The notes under the pieces were generated by a model that saw only the letters and a list, made by a program, of their open reading frames with translations, was not told where the DNA came from and did not search any database. Below, piece after piece: positions 22,501-29,999 of a DNA stretch of 64,000 nt. The DNA comes from Cristatella mucedo (lineage: Eukaryota > Bryozoa > Phylactolaemata > Cristatellidae). Made by a program: the position numbers and the translations under genes. The stretch spans positions 1,931,393-1,995,392 of the forward strand of contig WPIO01000044.1 in assembly GCA_009760855.2 (NCBI GenBank), read 5' to 3'. How positions within the stretch are numbered: position 1 is the first letter of the stretch; each line of letters begins with the position of its first letter.

Positions 22501-24461
22501 GCTCAGCGTTACTAAACTGTAACTCTTTCCAAAGCTGAAGCAGAAGAGCAGGAGAACGGGCTCATCAAGCCCAGCACTGAGTACAGCGAATGGAGCTAGG
22601 GCCGAGATAGGACTGATACTTTTTTTTGACTTACGAAAAGCGATAACCATGCGATTGATCAGAAATATCTGCTTCGGCCAGGTTCCCTTTCACCCCAGTG
22701 AACTTTTCTTCGTTCAAGTGTGCATCGGGAGCGTAACTGTAGATGATTTAGTGCACATTACTGGGCACATTTTTTACTAATCGGTGGCTGTAAGTATTTT
22801 CAGTTTCACTTTAGCCTGCTGGCCTAAGCAAGATATTCGTTTCAGTCTGCATGCTTGATACTGTGAATGTCACTAGGTTATTGATTCTTTTGTAGCGAGC
22901 TATGATGGCGCGCACCGGGATAGAGATTAAGAACTCTCGGGGGGGGGCTATACAAACGGCATAGTATTATCATTATCATTAAATATCATGAAGGGACGCC
23001 TACATCGACGAGCATTGACGGACAACGCAACGGCAGCATCGATAGAGAATTCCACGATAGCCCGATATATGTGACGCGTCGAGCCTCGAATGCAGGAGCA
23101 TTCTGAGTCGGCGGAGGGCTTCTCACTGATCTGCAGAGAAAATTCAACTTTTTCAAGCAAACGAGGTCACGTCAGGTGCTGGTTGTCTCGGTGCGGAACC
23201 TCCACACTACCGCCTCTACCGAAGGAGCGTAAAAATATGAGCATAGAAAAGATGAGTGAGAGAAACAAACCATGCTGCACCTCGTGTGTGAGCATCCGAT
23301 CCCGATCAGGATGGATATGTTAGGATCGTGAAGCCGAACCTGCCCGAAGTGTCGAGATAGAGAAGCACACGAATCAGCAGGTGACACTGCGTTGCACGTC
23401 GGTATACCCGGAACAGGACCGTCTGTGTACCAAGTGCCCGTCGGCGACCTTGGACGTGCGTGCAGCACCGAGTCCTGAGCGCCGAGCGAGCCGGCACGCG
23501 GCGAGCTCCGCTCGCTAGCTACGCTGGCACGACGCGCAGCTGGCGTCGAAGCGATGCCGAAAACCGTGCGGGCGGGCACGGCCGCCGCCGGCCGGCGGCG
23601 GCGTCGCCACGTTCGAGCGCACTGCTTTCTCTCTGGGCGCCAGGTCAACTCGAGCGCCAGTCTCTGGCACCGAGCATCCGGAAGCTCCTGGACGGCGCGG
23701 AAATCGGTCTGCATCTCGAATAGCGCCTCAGAGGCCCCAGACCTCTTCCTAGTTCGCGTCCTCTTCATTAAAATGGCAGCATATCGTCCGATCACGTGAT
23801 CTTGGAGCTAGGCATCCGGCTCGGTTCGCTCCGGCTATAGCAGTTGTACGGCGAGAGCCGCAGTGTTCAACCGTCGCCTAAGACCGCTTTTTTTCGGCAG
23901 TCGGCTAAGGAGGCACACGGACGGGCTCAACTGTGATTCCCGCCCGTCGTTCAGCCACTTTCGAATGGTCACCAGCGAGCTCTACGTTAGAGGTCTCTTC
24001 GACTACTGCCCAACATTCGTCCGCCGCACAGAGGCGCCGCATCGCCAGCTCCGGCGCTGGCCTTCCATAATGACAAATGTAAGATATCGCTTCCTAAATT
24101 AGCGGGACAACTTCCTCCTCATCACTGCCTCCGCGGCCACCCCACCCCTCTTTGCAATCACTATGCGGGTAGACCGGTCTCTCCTTAAGCGCAGGTGAGG
24201 CGCGCGCTTCTGGAGAAACGGGGCGCGCACTGGGCGTCCTCGCGTCAGCGGTGGCGAAGGATCCGCTCGGCTTTGCCGTCGCTTCGCAACGTTCACGCGC
24301 CATCCTGCAAGTACGCAGCGCTGGTCGCTGCCGCCTACGACACTCACCTGGACAAACTGAATGGTGAGGGCACTTTTGCCAACTCCGCCTCCGCCGACGA
24401 CCACCAGCTTGAAAGTCTGCGGCTGCACCGGAAGCTGCTCTTGGCTGCGGCCGCCGTGCAT
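1..24461 (-). CDS. RRAS2: R-Ras-like small GTPase gene (five coding exons, 3' end off the window)
   Basis: Gene-level entry for join(24348-24461, 11836-11923, 9468-9570, 7061-7169, 1-105) on the complement. The exons total 519 nt, exactly 173 codons, with matching phases at each junction (0, 1, 2, 0). Motifs in order are P-loop GGGGVGKS (23-30), switch [10 protein letters not shown] (45-53, effector Thr48), switch [10 protein letters not shown] (70-77, catalytic Gln74), base-binding NKID (129-132) and TSAK (158-161). An N-terminal extension of about 12 residues before the Ras core and GG where H-Ras has GA are R-Ras subfamily traits. Such proteins are GTP/GDP switches at the inner plasma membrane that affect adhesion and growth signalling. 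The C-terminal basic region and CAAX box are missing because the window ends. The symbol names the closest recognised subfamily; M-Ras or an invertebrate-specific R-Ras remains possible, since the stretch after residue 103 is more divergent. Confidence 0.9.
106..1089. other. R-Ras intron 4, unassigned sequence
   Basis: AT-rich intron sequence without a motif, repeat family or coding signal that I can support. Confidence 0.5.
1090..1790 (-). mobile_element. CR1-B LINE 3' end copy
   Basis: The complement reads the C-terminal region of a CR1-like reverse transcriptase ORF2 ([46 protein letters not shown]-like blocks) with a few breaks. It lies in intron 4 of the R-Ras gene, sense to the gene. 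Confidence 0.85.
1996..2188 (+). mobile_element. SINE-B (tRNA-derived) copy
   Basis: A tRNA-like head (GATGGCACACTGGGTAAGGC as box A, GTGGGTTCGATTCC as box B) is followed by the family body CGCCACTGCAAGCGGTGGTAA and the tail AGAGGCTGTTTAATCAGC with TTA repeats. Confidence 0.8.
2195..3640 (-). mobile_element. L2-A LINE copy, decayed
   Basis: The complement contains RT palm and C-terminal fragments ([20 protein letters not shown] at about 3.45 kb, [17 protein letters not shown] at about 3.19 kb, then [10 protein letters not shown]...LLLDDHVS). The catalytic YADD is changed to YGDT. A short L2-A 3' end with TTA repeats is inserted at about 3030-3110. Confidence 0.85.
3700..5060 (-). mobile_element. 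LINE endonuclease/linker region, decayed
   Basis: It shares the linker between endonuclease and RT with the copy at 51.8-52.4 kb (fragments around LTKHS..., the CTTTCTCAAGCTTG block, and the paragraph describing asp/his-poor linker). It is the upstream part of a LINE in the same orientation as the copy at 2195-3640 and could belong to one original insertion. No intact domain remains. Confidence 0.6.
5265..5775 (-). mobile_element. L2-A LINE 3' end
   Basis: It runs from the 3' stem-loop (AAGCGCCCTCAGAGAACTCA) through the 3' UTR to the ORF end ([46 protein letters not shown]). It is one of the better-kept C-termini and lies in R-Ras intron 4. Confidence 0.88.
6045..6142. repeat. 98-bp duplicate of 2354-2451
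   Basis: Two stretches in the same orientation differ at only two of 98 positions. Both hold a LINE-derived piece (GAGTTCCATACTTTGGGACC) followed by an A/G-rich stretch (GGTAAAAAGTAAAAAGGTAC). The copy here is flanked by non-LINE sequence. Confidence 0.85.
6143..7060. other. R-Ras intron 4, unassigned sequence
   Basis: AT-rich; short open frames on both strands show no recognised motif. Confidence 0.5.
7061..7169 (-). CDS. RRAS2: R-Ras-like exon 4: NKxD base-recognition motif
   Basis: This exon encodes Ser102-Val138: [16 protein letters not shown], then [18 protein letters not shown]. The NKID motif gives guanine specificity. SFED and the QILRVK helix are typical of R-Ras proteins. The acceptor is TCAATTGTAG, the donor G|GTGAGTA, and the exon ends in phase 0. 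The usual FPM(I/L) before NKxD is replaced by FPVVIAG, one of several substitutions that make this half less conserved than exons 1-3. No frame damage is seen. Confidence 0.9.
7170..9184. other. R-Ras intron 3, mostly unassigned
   Basis: No named feature apart from a possible old coding fragment on the minus strand at 8090-8311 (see findings). The rest is AT-rich intron. Confidence 0.5.
9185..9342 (+). mobile_element. SINE-A (tRNA-derived) copy
   Basis: Box A is GGTCTAGCGGTTAAGG and box B GGCTCGAGCCC. The 3' stem-loop is AAGCGCC...AGAGATTAAGTTCTCT...GGCGCT, followed by an ATTTATTT tail. It is the best reference copy of the family here and lies in R-Ras intron 3. Confidence 0.85.
9468..9570 (-). 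CDS. RRAS2: R-Ras-like exon 3: switch II / catalytic glutamine
   Basis: This exon encodes the end of Val68 through Leu101 plus two bases of Ser102. It contains [20 protein letters not shown] (69-88), so the catalytic glutamine (Gln61 of H-Ras) is Gln74. It continues with [12 protein letters not shown], the beta-4 strand. The acceptor is CATTGTAG and the donor AG|GTGAGTA. The SGDG and LVYSV wording is closer to M-Ras than RRAS2, whereas exon 2 looks RRAS2-like, so the assignment within the R-Ras subfamily stays open. A SINE-A copy ends about 120 bp downstream in intron 3. Confidence 0.92.
9571..11835. other. R-Ras intron 2, unassigned apart from a CT repeat
   Basis: No LINE or SINE recognised. 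The open frame at 11012-11380 on the plus strand has no motif. Confidence 0.5.
10486..10548. repeat. (CT)n microsatellite
   Basis: About 31 uninterrupted CT units in R-Ras intron 2-1 boundary sequence (between exons 2 and 3). On the gene strand it is a purine GA tract. Confidence 0.97.
11836..11923 (-). CDS. RRAS2: R-Ras-like exon 2: switch I / effector loop
   Basis: This exon encodes residues 39-67 plus the first base of codon 68: [15 protein letters not shown], then TKQCVID and RLD. The effector loop YDPTIEDSY is identical to that of R-Ras and RRAS2 proteins, and TKQCVID matches the RRAS2 branch in particular. The acceptor is preceded by ATTACAG and the donor reads G|GTAAGG. The single G left over joins TG of exon 3 to make Val68. 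The exon is only 88 nt long and is flanked by unremarkable AT-rich intron sequence. Confidence 0.92.
12185..12933 (-). mobile_element. L2-A LINE copy, 3' part
   Basis: It has the 3' stem-loop (GCCCTCAGAGAACTTTATCT), the 3' UTR and ORF2 C-terminal blocks on the complement. The copy is interrupted by a SINE-A at 12934-13085 and resumes after it. It lies in R-Ras intron 1. Confidence 0.8.
12934..13085 (+). mobile_element. SINE-A copy inserted in an L2-A LINE
   Basis: It has the tRNA-like head GGCGTAGTGGTTAAGG, box B TCTCGAGCCCC and the shared 3' stem (GATTGAGTTCTCTTAGGGCG). L2-A sequence flanks it on both sides, so it arrived later. Confidence 0.8.
13105..13335 (-). mobile_element. L2-A LINE fragment, continuation after the SINE-A
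   Basis: On the complement it reads the RT block [17 protein letters not shown] with neighbouring fragments. It is preceded by a short TG repeat. It is taken as the same insertion as 12185-12933. Confidence 0.7.
13336..15284. other. R-Ras intron 1, unassigned block
   Basis: Mixed composition with pyrimidine-rich parts at 14.5-14.8 kb. Open frames are low-complexity Ser/Cys-rich and not credible genes. Confidence 0.5.
15285..15970 (-). mobile_element. L2-A LINE RT fragment interrupted by a 244-bp insertion
   Basis: The complement carries degenerate RT sequence parallel to that at 49.8-50.2 kb (for example the TCAATGCTCTGAAATCTCCC block). The alignment breaks at 15596-15839 and resumes with GACTGGGCAGTAGTTG. 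Confidence 0.7.
15596..15839. mobile_element. 244-bp TG...CA insertion with 5-bp TSD, probable short solo LTR
   Basis: It starts TGTGG, ends CTACA, and is flanked by TCTTT on both sides (15591-15595 and 15840-15844). It is GC-rich compared with the L2-like LINE it interrupts, and the LINE alignment resumes directly after it. Length, end dinucleotides and a 5-bp target duplication fit an LTR. Read on the minus strand it begins TGTAGCG, like the larger solo LTR at 39310. No TATA box or polyA signal is obvious. Confidence 0.6.
16560..17610 (+). mobile_element. L2-A LINE copy, heavily decayed
   Basis: Plus-strand blocks parallel the 55.9-kb copy: CCAAGTTGGTCCATACATTT, TCTGCAGCTAGGCTCG, a run matching [18 protein letters not shown], then [17 protein letters not shown] (17.35 kb). 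It is the only plus-strand LINE in the R-Ras introns. Confidence 0.75.
17620..18799. other. R-Ras intron 1, AT-rich unassigned block
   Basis: No recognised repeat or gene. Confidence 0.5.
18800..19205 (+). pseudogene. Pseudogene of the MPRKC...CYFC arthropod protein family
   Basis: From the ATG at 18814 the frame reads [20 protein letters not shown], continues to [13 protein letters not shown] and stops. After frameshifts it continues as [10 protein letters not shown], then [20 protein letters not shown], then NDCYFCLV (about 19085) and finally [16 protein letters not shown] (about 19155-19200). I recall this order (MPRKC, CGE, a Trp-Leu-Asn-Gly-Lys-like block, [15 protein letters not shown]) from an uncharacterised, high-copy protein family in arthropod genomes, probably tied to mobile elements. 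At least three frame breaks show it is dead. It ends abutting a CR1-B LINE. Confidence 0.6.
19205..19696 (-). mobile_element. CR1-B LINE 3' end, part 1
   Basis: It starts at the 3' tail (AATGTATCTCCGTTTGTAAC) and covers the C-terminal ORF2 region. It is interrupted at 19697 by a SINE-A and continues at 19851-19905. Confidence 0.85.
19697..19850 (+). mobile_element. SINE-A copy inserted in a CR1-B LINE
   Basis: Almost identical in layout to the copy at 9185: GGTCTAGCGATTAAGATG, GGGCTCGAGCACC, then AGAGATTAAGTTCTCTCGGG and ATTTATTTATTA. LINE sequence lies on both sides. Confidence 0.85.
19851..19905 (-). mobile_element. CR1-B LINE 3' end, part 2
   Basis: It continues the copy at 19205-19696 (CTAGCTCTTTTAGCAAAGGA block) and then ends, so the LINE is 5'-truncated. 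Confidence 0.75.
20040..20172. repeat. Degenerate CGTAATGC-type tandem repeat
   Basis: Units such as CCCTGCGTAATGC, CCATGCGTAATGCGC, CCCTACGTAATACACGC and CCCTGCGTAATGCGC recur with variation, about 15-20 bp per unit. Confidence 0.7.
21006..21022. repeat. Poly-C run
   Basis: Seventeen consecutive C residues. The length may be inaccurate in the assembly. Confidence 0.9.
21425..21608 (-). mobile_element. SINE-B copy
   Basis: On the complement: GATGGAACACTAGATAAGGC (box A), TCGTGGGTTCAAATCC (box B), then the GGCTCTTCTGTTGCTATAC body and CTAAATCAGC tail. It is one of two SINE-B copies on the minus strand. Confidence 0.8.
22910..22985 (+). mobile_element. SINE-A 3' fragment
   Basis: Only the 3' half remains: GGGATAGAGATTAAGAACTC, a G run and CTATACAAACGGC, then ATTATCATTAT. 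The head is missing. Confidence 0.6.
24348..24461 (-). CDS. RRAS2: R-Ras-like exon 1: start codon and P-loop
   Basis: This exon encodes residues 1-38, beginning MHGGRSQEQ and ending IQFVQ, and carries the complete guanine-nucleotide P-loop [11 protein letters not shown]. The ATG at 24461 is chosen because it is the first in-frame ATG after an in-frame TGA about 60 nt upstream. The donor reads CAG|GTGAGTG and leaves phase 0. The residue matching oncogenic position 12 of H-Ras is glycine, the normal non-activated state. The exon lies in the GC-rich island, as expected for the first exon of a constitutively expressed signalling gene. The next coding exon is 12.4 kb away, so intron 1 is the largest in the window. 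Confidence 0.92.
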
Positions 24462-24717
24462 CCTCCTACGAGCAGCGGCGGCGGAGGCCGAGAATCTAGC
24501 CGAGTGAGCTCACTCGCTCGCGCCGGCCCGAACGGAAGCGTAGCCGTCCTCCTCGCCGAGCGTCCGTTGCTGCGGGTTGATGACCTCACAGTTTCGGGGA
24601 ACGCCGGCGCCTCTCGCCGGCGCAGAAATTGGGCCCGGCGGCAGCTGGGAACCGGCTCGTCGTTGCCCTCAGTCGACTTTCGGTCGGTAGTGCTGAGAAC
24701 TCAATCGGGAGCCTAGG

Positions 24718-24755
24718 TGCTGCTGCTGCTACTTGCTGCTGCTGCTGCTGCTCCC
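24718..24755. repeat. CTG/CAG trinucleotide repeat in the R-Ras upstream region
   Basis: Two runs of CTG units (four, then six) are separated by one imperfect ACTTG interruption. On the gene strand they read as CAG/GCA units about 260 bp upstream of the R-Ras start codon, so they may lie in the 5' UTR or core promoter. Confidence 0.85.
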
Positions 24756-25600
24756 CCACACGCGCGCTTTGTTCGGCGCTGGCGGATGGAGCCTCGATAC
24801 GGCACCGCTTGGCGCGGAGCGCTGAGTACAGGCCAACGGGGGTGCGGCTGGAGGAGGGGTGGGGGTAGCGTTAAACAACGGCCCGCCAATGAGAATAGAC
24901 ATCGAACGTTCGCCCCACCCTCAGTGCTGGTCGCCGCGCGCTGTCCGCGGCTTCCCCCGGTCAGCGGCTCGTGCGGCGCGAGTCGCTGGTGCGGGACTGA
25001 GTAACGTCGCTACGCACGCACTTCGGTTTGCGTGAGAGCGGTGCGACCGCTGCTCCGGTGCGCCAGCTCCGGTGCGCTGCGAACTGCCGCCGCTTCGCAG
25101 TGCGAGGCGGCAACGCCGCGCCGCTCAGCCGGCCCGCGGGTCAAGGCGCGAGGCTAAGGACGCCGGCGCCGCTGCTTCGACTTCCGCATAAGTCCGCTGG
25201 CGCTCCAAGCGTCGCCGAGTAGTTCGCGCCAGGGAATTCAGGCTCTAAATCGCTCGTTTTGAGCGCGAAGATAACATCTATTCATGAAGCGACGCGCAGG
25301 TGGATCCCACGAAGCGATAAAGGTCTGCGGCATAGCTCTCATTGAACGGATCTTGGCGCGGCGCGAATGGAAGCAAAGTCGGATAATTGCCTTCGCAGAA
25401 CCATTATCCAACTCCCGACTAGCAAAGCAATGTTTAAAAAGGTCAATTTTCGCTCGCGAGATCCTCGCCCTGCGCTGTCTGAGAAAGATGCAGCTGCGCA
25501 CAAAGCTGCTACGCACTGCCCAGGGTTCGGTCGAACGCCGCTCCGCGGTGGCGGCGACGGCGCTACGCTCGCTGGGTAGCAGTACTCCAAGCGCGACCTC

Positions 25601-26469
25601 GACGTGGCAGTTGGTATTGGCTATTGGTCTTTTAAAAATTGCAACAGCTACTTTACTGCGGCGTTTGGTAATACCAATTCAAACTGAATGAACAATAAAG
25701 CTTGCTGCTACGTCCGGCAAGCTACATTAAGAGGTCGATTCCTGCAGAAATGCCGAGACAGAGGTGCGAAATGATCCGCAGAAATTTCATTCTTCAATTT
25801 GCTAGCGATTTAGCTTAGAGTTGGGCCTCAATTTTATGGCGCCAAACTGCGGTATTCTTGGATTAATGCTCGCTTCGCATAGCCTTCGCCAGCCCCAGCC
25901 ATGATTTCGACAACCCACAAAGCTGAATATCGCTAGATGCACGTACTTTCTCAAAAGTCGGCTAGTTCCATCTCTTAATTGGAAAGGAATCTGGATGGAA
26001 GGCACACGGAGACCTTCGCTGATTAAGCCATATGCGGTTTAATTCATTTTAATTTTATCACGGCACGATTATCATTTGCATGCATCATGTACTCAATGCG
26101 TACCGATAAATCGGCCATCACTGTTCCTTACTGCACCTCCGTTCAGTGGTTCTCGCCCTTTCAGCCTTGAACTGTCTTATATCAGCTGTTAAAGCCTAGC
26201 GAATATTGAACACCATACCTTCGAGGCTATTTCGTCATCATCCCAAACCGCTCCAAACATGAAACCGGCACAATTGACTGGCAGACGTTTAAAAAATTCA
26301 GCGACTACACTAGTTTCAGTTGTTGGCGTAAGTAGATGGGCTGGCAGAATAGCACTGCCAACTCTGAGAGGTCTCAATTTCTGGATACTAGCAGCTAGAC
26401 CGACAAGTTGACAGCCTTCTTCGTTGAAAAAATTGAACGTATGCATGCCTCCATAAAGCTTCTTCCGAA
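25601..26469. other. Intergenic, unassigned
   Basis: AT-rich sequence upstream of the R-Ras promoter island; nothing recognised. Confidence 0.5.
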
Positions 26470-26915
26470 TAAGAAAATTGCTCAGTCACAACGTGTAACC
26501 TTCCTTAAGAGATTTTCCGACGTTTCTGAATTCAAAGTGTTATAACTTAATAAAGCCAAGCAAAAAAGAGCGCGTTTCCTGAAGGCCCCAATCCATCTCC
26601 TATGTGGTCTTCACCTGCAGACAAACTTAGCCTAGTCATAACTCAGATTGTGAATGTTTTACTGGATAACCGGGTTGCTCTTGACTTTCAAATTGGCCAT
26701 CGTTCGACTCATACTTACAAGGCCATGATTGGATTTAGAGGTCCGAGAAAACTATTGCTCAGTTCCCTTCTTCATTTTTTGTCAAAGATTCTCAAAAAAG
26801 TGTCGCCAAGTAGCTTCTAGCACATATTGAAAAAATAATGATTTGCTAGAAATATTTCAGTCGGGATTCAAGCGCCACTAGTCCGCAGAGACTGCTCTCC
26901 TCCGCGTGACCAATG
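26470..26915 (+). mobile_element. CR1-B LINE, RT N-terminal part
   Basis: Decayed plus-strand sequence matches the block PIPSSLWSSLADQFSPAIIK seen at 34.9 kb (here PIHLLCGLHLQTN-like through frameshifts) and ends at ACTGCTCTCCTCCGCGTGAC. The same element resumes at 27236 after a nested insertion. Confidence 0.75.
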
Positions 26916-27230
26916 ACACCCCTTGACTTGACCACATTTAAAAAGAACTTAAAAACACCGATTTAGGACAGCATTTAGTGAGTCCCTGTGATTCGTCCTT
27001 TATGTGCGTATGCGTGCTGACCCTGTGCATGCTACCACTAACCGCACTTGCATGCTGACCCTGTGCATGTCACCCCTAACCATGTTATTCATGTTGTTCA
27101 TCAATCATGATACTACTCATCATTCAATCACGTTTCTCTTTGCACAAATGTAAAGCGCCTAGAAAGAGATTGAGTTCTCAGAGGGTGCATTATCAAGTGC
27201 ATTATTCTTATTATTATTATTATTATCCTA
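26916..27230 (+). mobile_element. L2-A 3' end nested in a CR1-B LINE
   Basis: A 5'-truncated L2-A: the last ORF codons ([11 protein letters not shown]), the 3' UTR with CATGCTGACCCTGTGCATGT, the 3' stem-loop and a TTATTATTATTATTATTATC tail. Confidence 0.9.
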
Positions 27231-27235
27231 AGCAA

Positions 27236-28600
27236 CAAAGATGACGGCAGTATTACAGCTGCTGGATCTATCAGCTGTGTTTGACACTATTGGTCGCGAT
27301 ATCCTGCTTGACCGATTAAGAATAACGATAGGTCTGGCAGATGAGGCATTGGGGTGGTTTAAATCGTACTTTTCCGATTGTGCTCAATATGCGTCCTGTA
27401 ATGGTCGAATTTCGTCCACCAGTGGAGTGGAGACCAGTCACCTGTGGAGTTCCACAAGGGTCGTTCTCGATCCTTTGCTGTTCTCCGTTAATACTGAGCC
27501 TCTGGGAAAAGTTATGTGGGCCCGTCCAATCGGCTTCACAACTCTGCTGAAGATACCGATACCCAGCTGTATTTTTGGTTAGTTCGTCGGAATCTGCTGC
27601 AGTGATTGATAAACTGAATGCTTGCCCTCTAAATATTTAATCCTGGATGTCGGCCAACATCCTTAAACTAAATGACGATAAAACGGAAATGCTACTCACA
27701 TGACACCGCAAGAGTGCTGATAGATTATGAGACTTTGGTCTTCTAATAGGTGATCCTGTTGTTCAACCTTCATCATAAGTTCAAAATTTAAGCATCTTCT
27801 TGAAAAAATGCCTAAGCTTTGAAAGTTCTATTAAGAAAACTGTCTCCTCAAGCAGTGAAGTCACGTCAAATCACTATAAAAAAGTGAAACTATCTACAAC
27901 GGTGGCTTGCTGAAAATTTAGCTAGCCCCCTGGTCTTATCTAGGCTGGATTATTACCATTCCATTTTTGCTGAGCTACCAAAATTTCAATTAAGCCATTG
28001 CATCCAGCGATGAATACGGCTGCAAGACTTTTCAACAAATTGCAGAGGTTCAGCCATGTCTCCTTTTGTGGTGAAGCTTCTATGGCCCCGGTTGATCAAC
28101 GGATACACCATCAAGTTCTTTCGCTGATCTAGAGGGCCCGTCATTACTTGATTCCTTCACACCTAGCTGAACAGCTGCACTGGTTTCAGGCTTCTCGTGC
28201 CCTCAGGTCTTCTATAGACAATAATTACCTGTTCCATTCCTATGATTAAAGACCGTTGGCAACAGAAGCTTTTGCTCCACAAGTTGTAGACTATGAAACT
28301 CACTTTCACAATTTGTACGCAAATAATCTGCTCTCCTGCTGCTGACCGCAGCACATCCTCTCCGGCTGTTCATAGCCATACTTTCATGCACTCACTTCTT
28401 TGACTGTTCTACTGACTCAACGATGCTTCTCACTTTTTCTTTGTCGCGTGCGGTGCAATCTGTTCGCTTCCGCATGCATACTGAAAGCCGCATAGGCTTT
28501 GATTGCACAGTAGAAACCTCTACTGTGTAACACGCACATAGTATTTGTGGCTTTATGAAGTTACAGATGGAGATACATTACATTACGCTACATTTCATTT
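27236..28600 (+). mobile_element. CR1-B LINE, RT palm to 3' end
   Basis: It begins with [33 protein letters not shown] and a block like GVPQGSILDPLLFS in two frames. Decayed C-terminal sequence follows, then ACAGATGGAGATACATTACA at the 3' end. Several frameshifts are present. Confidence 0.85.
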
Positions 28601-28624
28601 CAAGACCACCTCAAACTGCCCTAA

Positions 28625-28985
28625 TATAATGATAATAATAATAATGTATTTGTATAGCACCTCAGAGACCTGCATTTCTTTCTAGGCACTTTACCGATGC
28701 AATATAGAAAGCATTCCCAAATGATTGGTGGTAAAATTTGCAAGCAGTAGGCACCGTTGTAAGCAGCTAGATGAACACGAAGAATGAATCACAACGATCA
28801 ACCAAATGCTGTTATAAACAGGTGCGCTATAAGTTTGTTTTAAAAGTAATTGCAGGGAACGTTGTGACGTGCGTCGATAGTAAGTTCCAGGCTTGGAAGC
28901 ATAGGAACTAAAGGCAAGGTCTGGACCTATTTTGAGGTTCGTACAAGGTATGGCTAGACGATTCGAGTCAAACAGTTAATTACAA
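28625..28985 (-). mobile_element. L2-A LINE 3' end
   Basis: It starts with a TAATGATAATAATAATAATG tail and the degraded stem (GCACCTCAGAGACCTGCATT), then 3' UTR and the ORF end on the complement. Confidence 0.75.
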
Positions 28986-29104
28986 GTCACCTTTTCTGTC
29001 TTCAGCCGAAAAAATTGCTCCAATGCACAGATACGCTTCCTGAGGAAGAAACCTTCCGACACAAATAGGTCACAACCAACTGTCTGCATGCCGGCACCAA
29101 GTTT

Positions 29105-29285
29105 TTCTACTTGCTGGCTCACTTGGTAAGGCGGTTGCTTTCATGGCCTCGGTCCTGGGGTCGTGGGTTCAATTCCTGCGGTGGGCGATTCTGTATCGCC
29201 ACTGCAAGCGGTGGTGATAGCCATAAAGGCTCTTCTGTCGCTATACAAAATGAGGCTGCCTAATCAGCTAGGATTTTTTTGTTGC
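29105..29285 (+). mobile_element. SINE-B copy
   Basis: It carries CTCACTTGGTAAGGCGG, TCGTGGGTTCAATTCC, the CGCCACTGCAAGCGGTGGTG body and the GCTGCCTAATCAGC tail. Confidence 0.85.
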
Positions 29286-29999
29286 TGAGCTACTCCAAGT
29301 TCATCGCCATTGAAAAGCTAGTGCCACGAAATTTTGGTGGCAGAATATTTCCTTTGCCTGGAATTTGTGGGAAGGAAGAATTAAGATGTTTTTTCACAGT
29401 AGCTGTGCATGTGCTCGCATGAAGCCGCGCACGCGTCTGGATTTCAGTCGCAACACCGGCAAAACAGCGAACTGGATAACGAGGAATAGCGGCGGTCTGT
29501 GATAGCTGCAGAAGTCCAGCGCTGCAGTGCAGTTATTACAAGGCAACTTATAGCAGCTTGTGCACTCCAAAGAATGACATGCACTGTGTACAAAGCACTC
29601 CAAAGCATGAGATACACAGATGGCAGATACAGAAACGGGATACGGATGCAGCGGCAGCAGTTCGGCTGCCGCGGTCTTGATAGGAAGGTTCAGATCGATG
29701 CAACTTCCTTTCCCAAGGGCTCGCACTGCATAACATTTTGAAATGCCAATCAAGCACCCAGCGACTGTCCTTCGGTGCTGTCAAAAAGAGTAGTTGGGCT
29801 TTTGCGTACATGTATGCCAATAATTAGGGCCGCATCTCACTTTCTATGTTTAAGCAGGTCACTAGTGATCTCGTCCTGAAGTTCAAATCCAATATAAAAA
29901 AAGACAACAAGTCCTCTGAACCCTATTCCCACTGTCCTGCTCCTACGTTGCATTGATCTGCTGCTGCCATGCATAACTAACATCATTAATATGTCATTA
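29286..29999. other. Intergenic, unassigned
   Basis: Short overlapping open frames on both strands without motifs. Confidence 0.5.

Larger units (their letters stand above)
20173..23399. other. R-Ras intron 1, GC-rich unassigned block
   Basis: Long GC-driven open frames on both strands, a SINE-B and a SINE-A fragment, but no recognisable domain. Part may be an unknown repeat. Confidence 0.45.
23400..25600. promoter_or_regulatory. GC-rich, CpG-dense island spanning R-Ras exon 1
   Basis: G+C and CG dinucleotides rise sharply here compared with the AT-rich flanks, and R-Ras exon 1 sits inside. Several long open frames occur on both strands, an expected artefact of few stop codons in GC-rich DNA; none shows a recognisable motif. 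Because the gene reads leftward, the promoter and 5' UTR should lie at about 24.46-25.3 kb. No convincing TATA box was seen, in keeping with a TATA-less CpG promoter. The transcription start cannot be placed from sequence alone. Confidence 0.6.

Noticed and set aside
24195-25691. Long open frames on both strands in the GC-rich island
   Set aside because: They overlap one another and R-Ras exon 1, have Arg/Ala/Pro/Ser-rich low-complexity content and no motif. Few stop codons in GC-rich DNA explain them.
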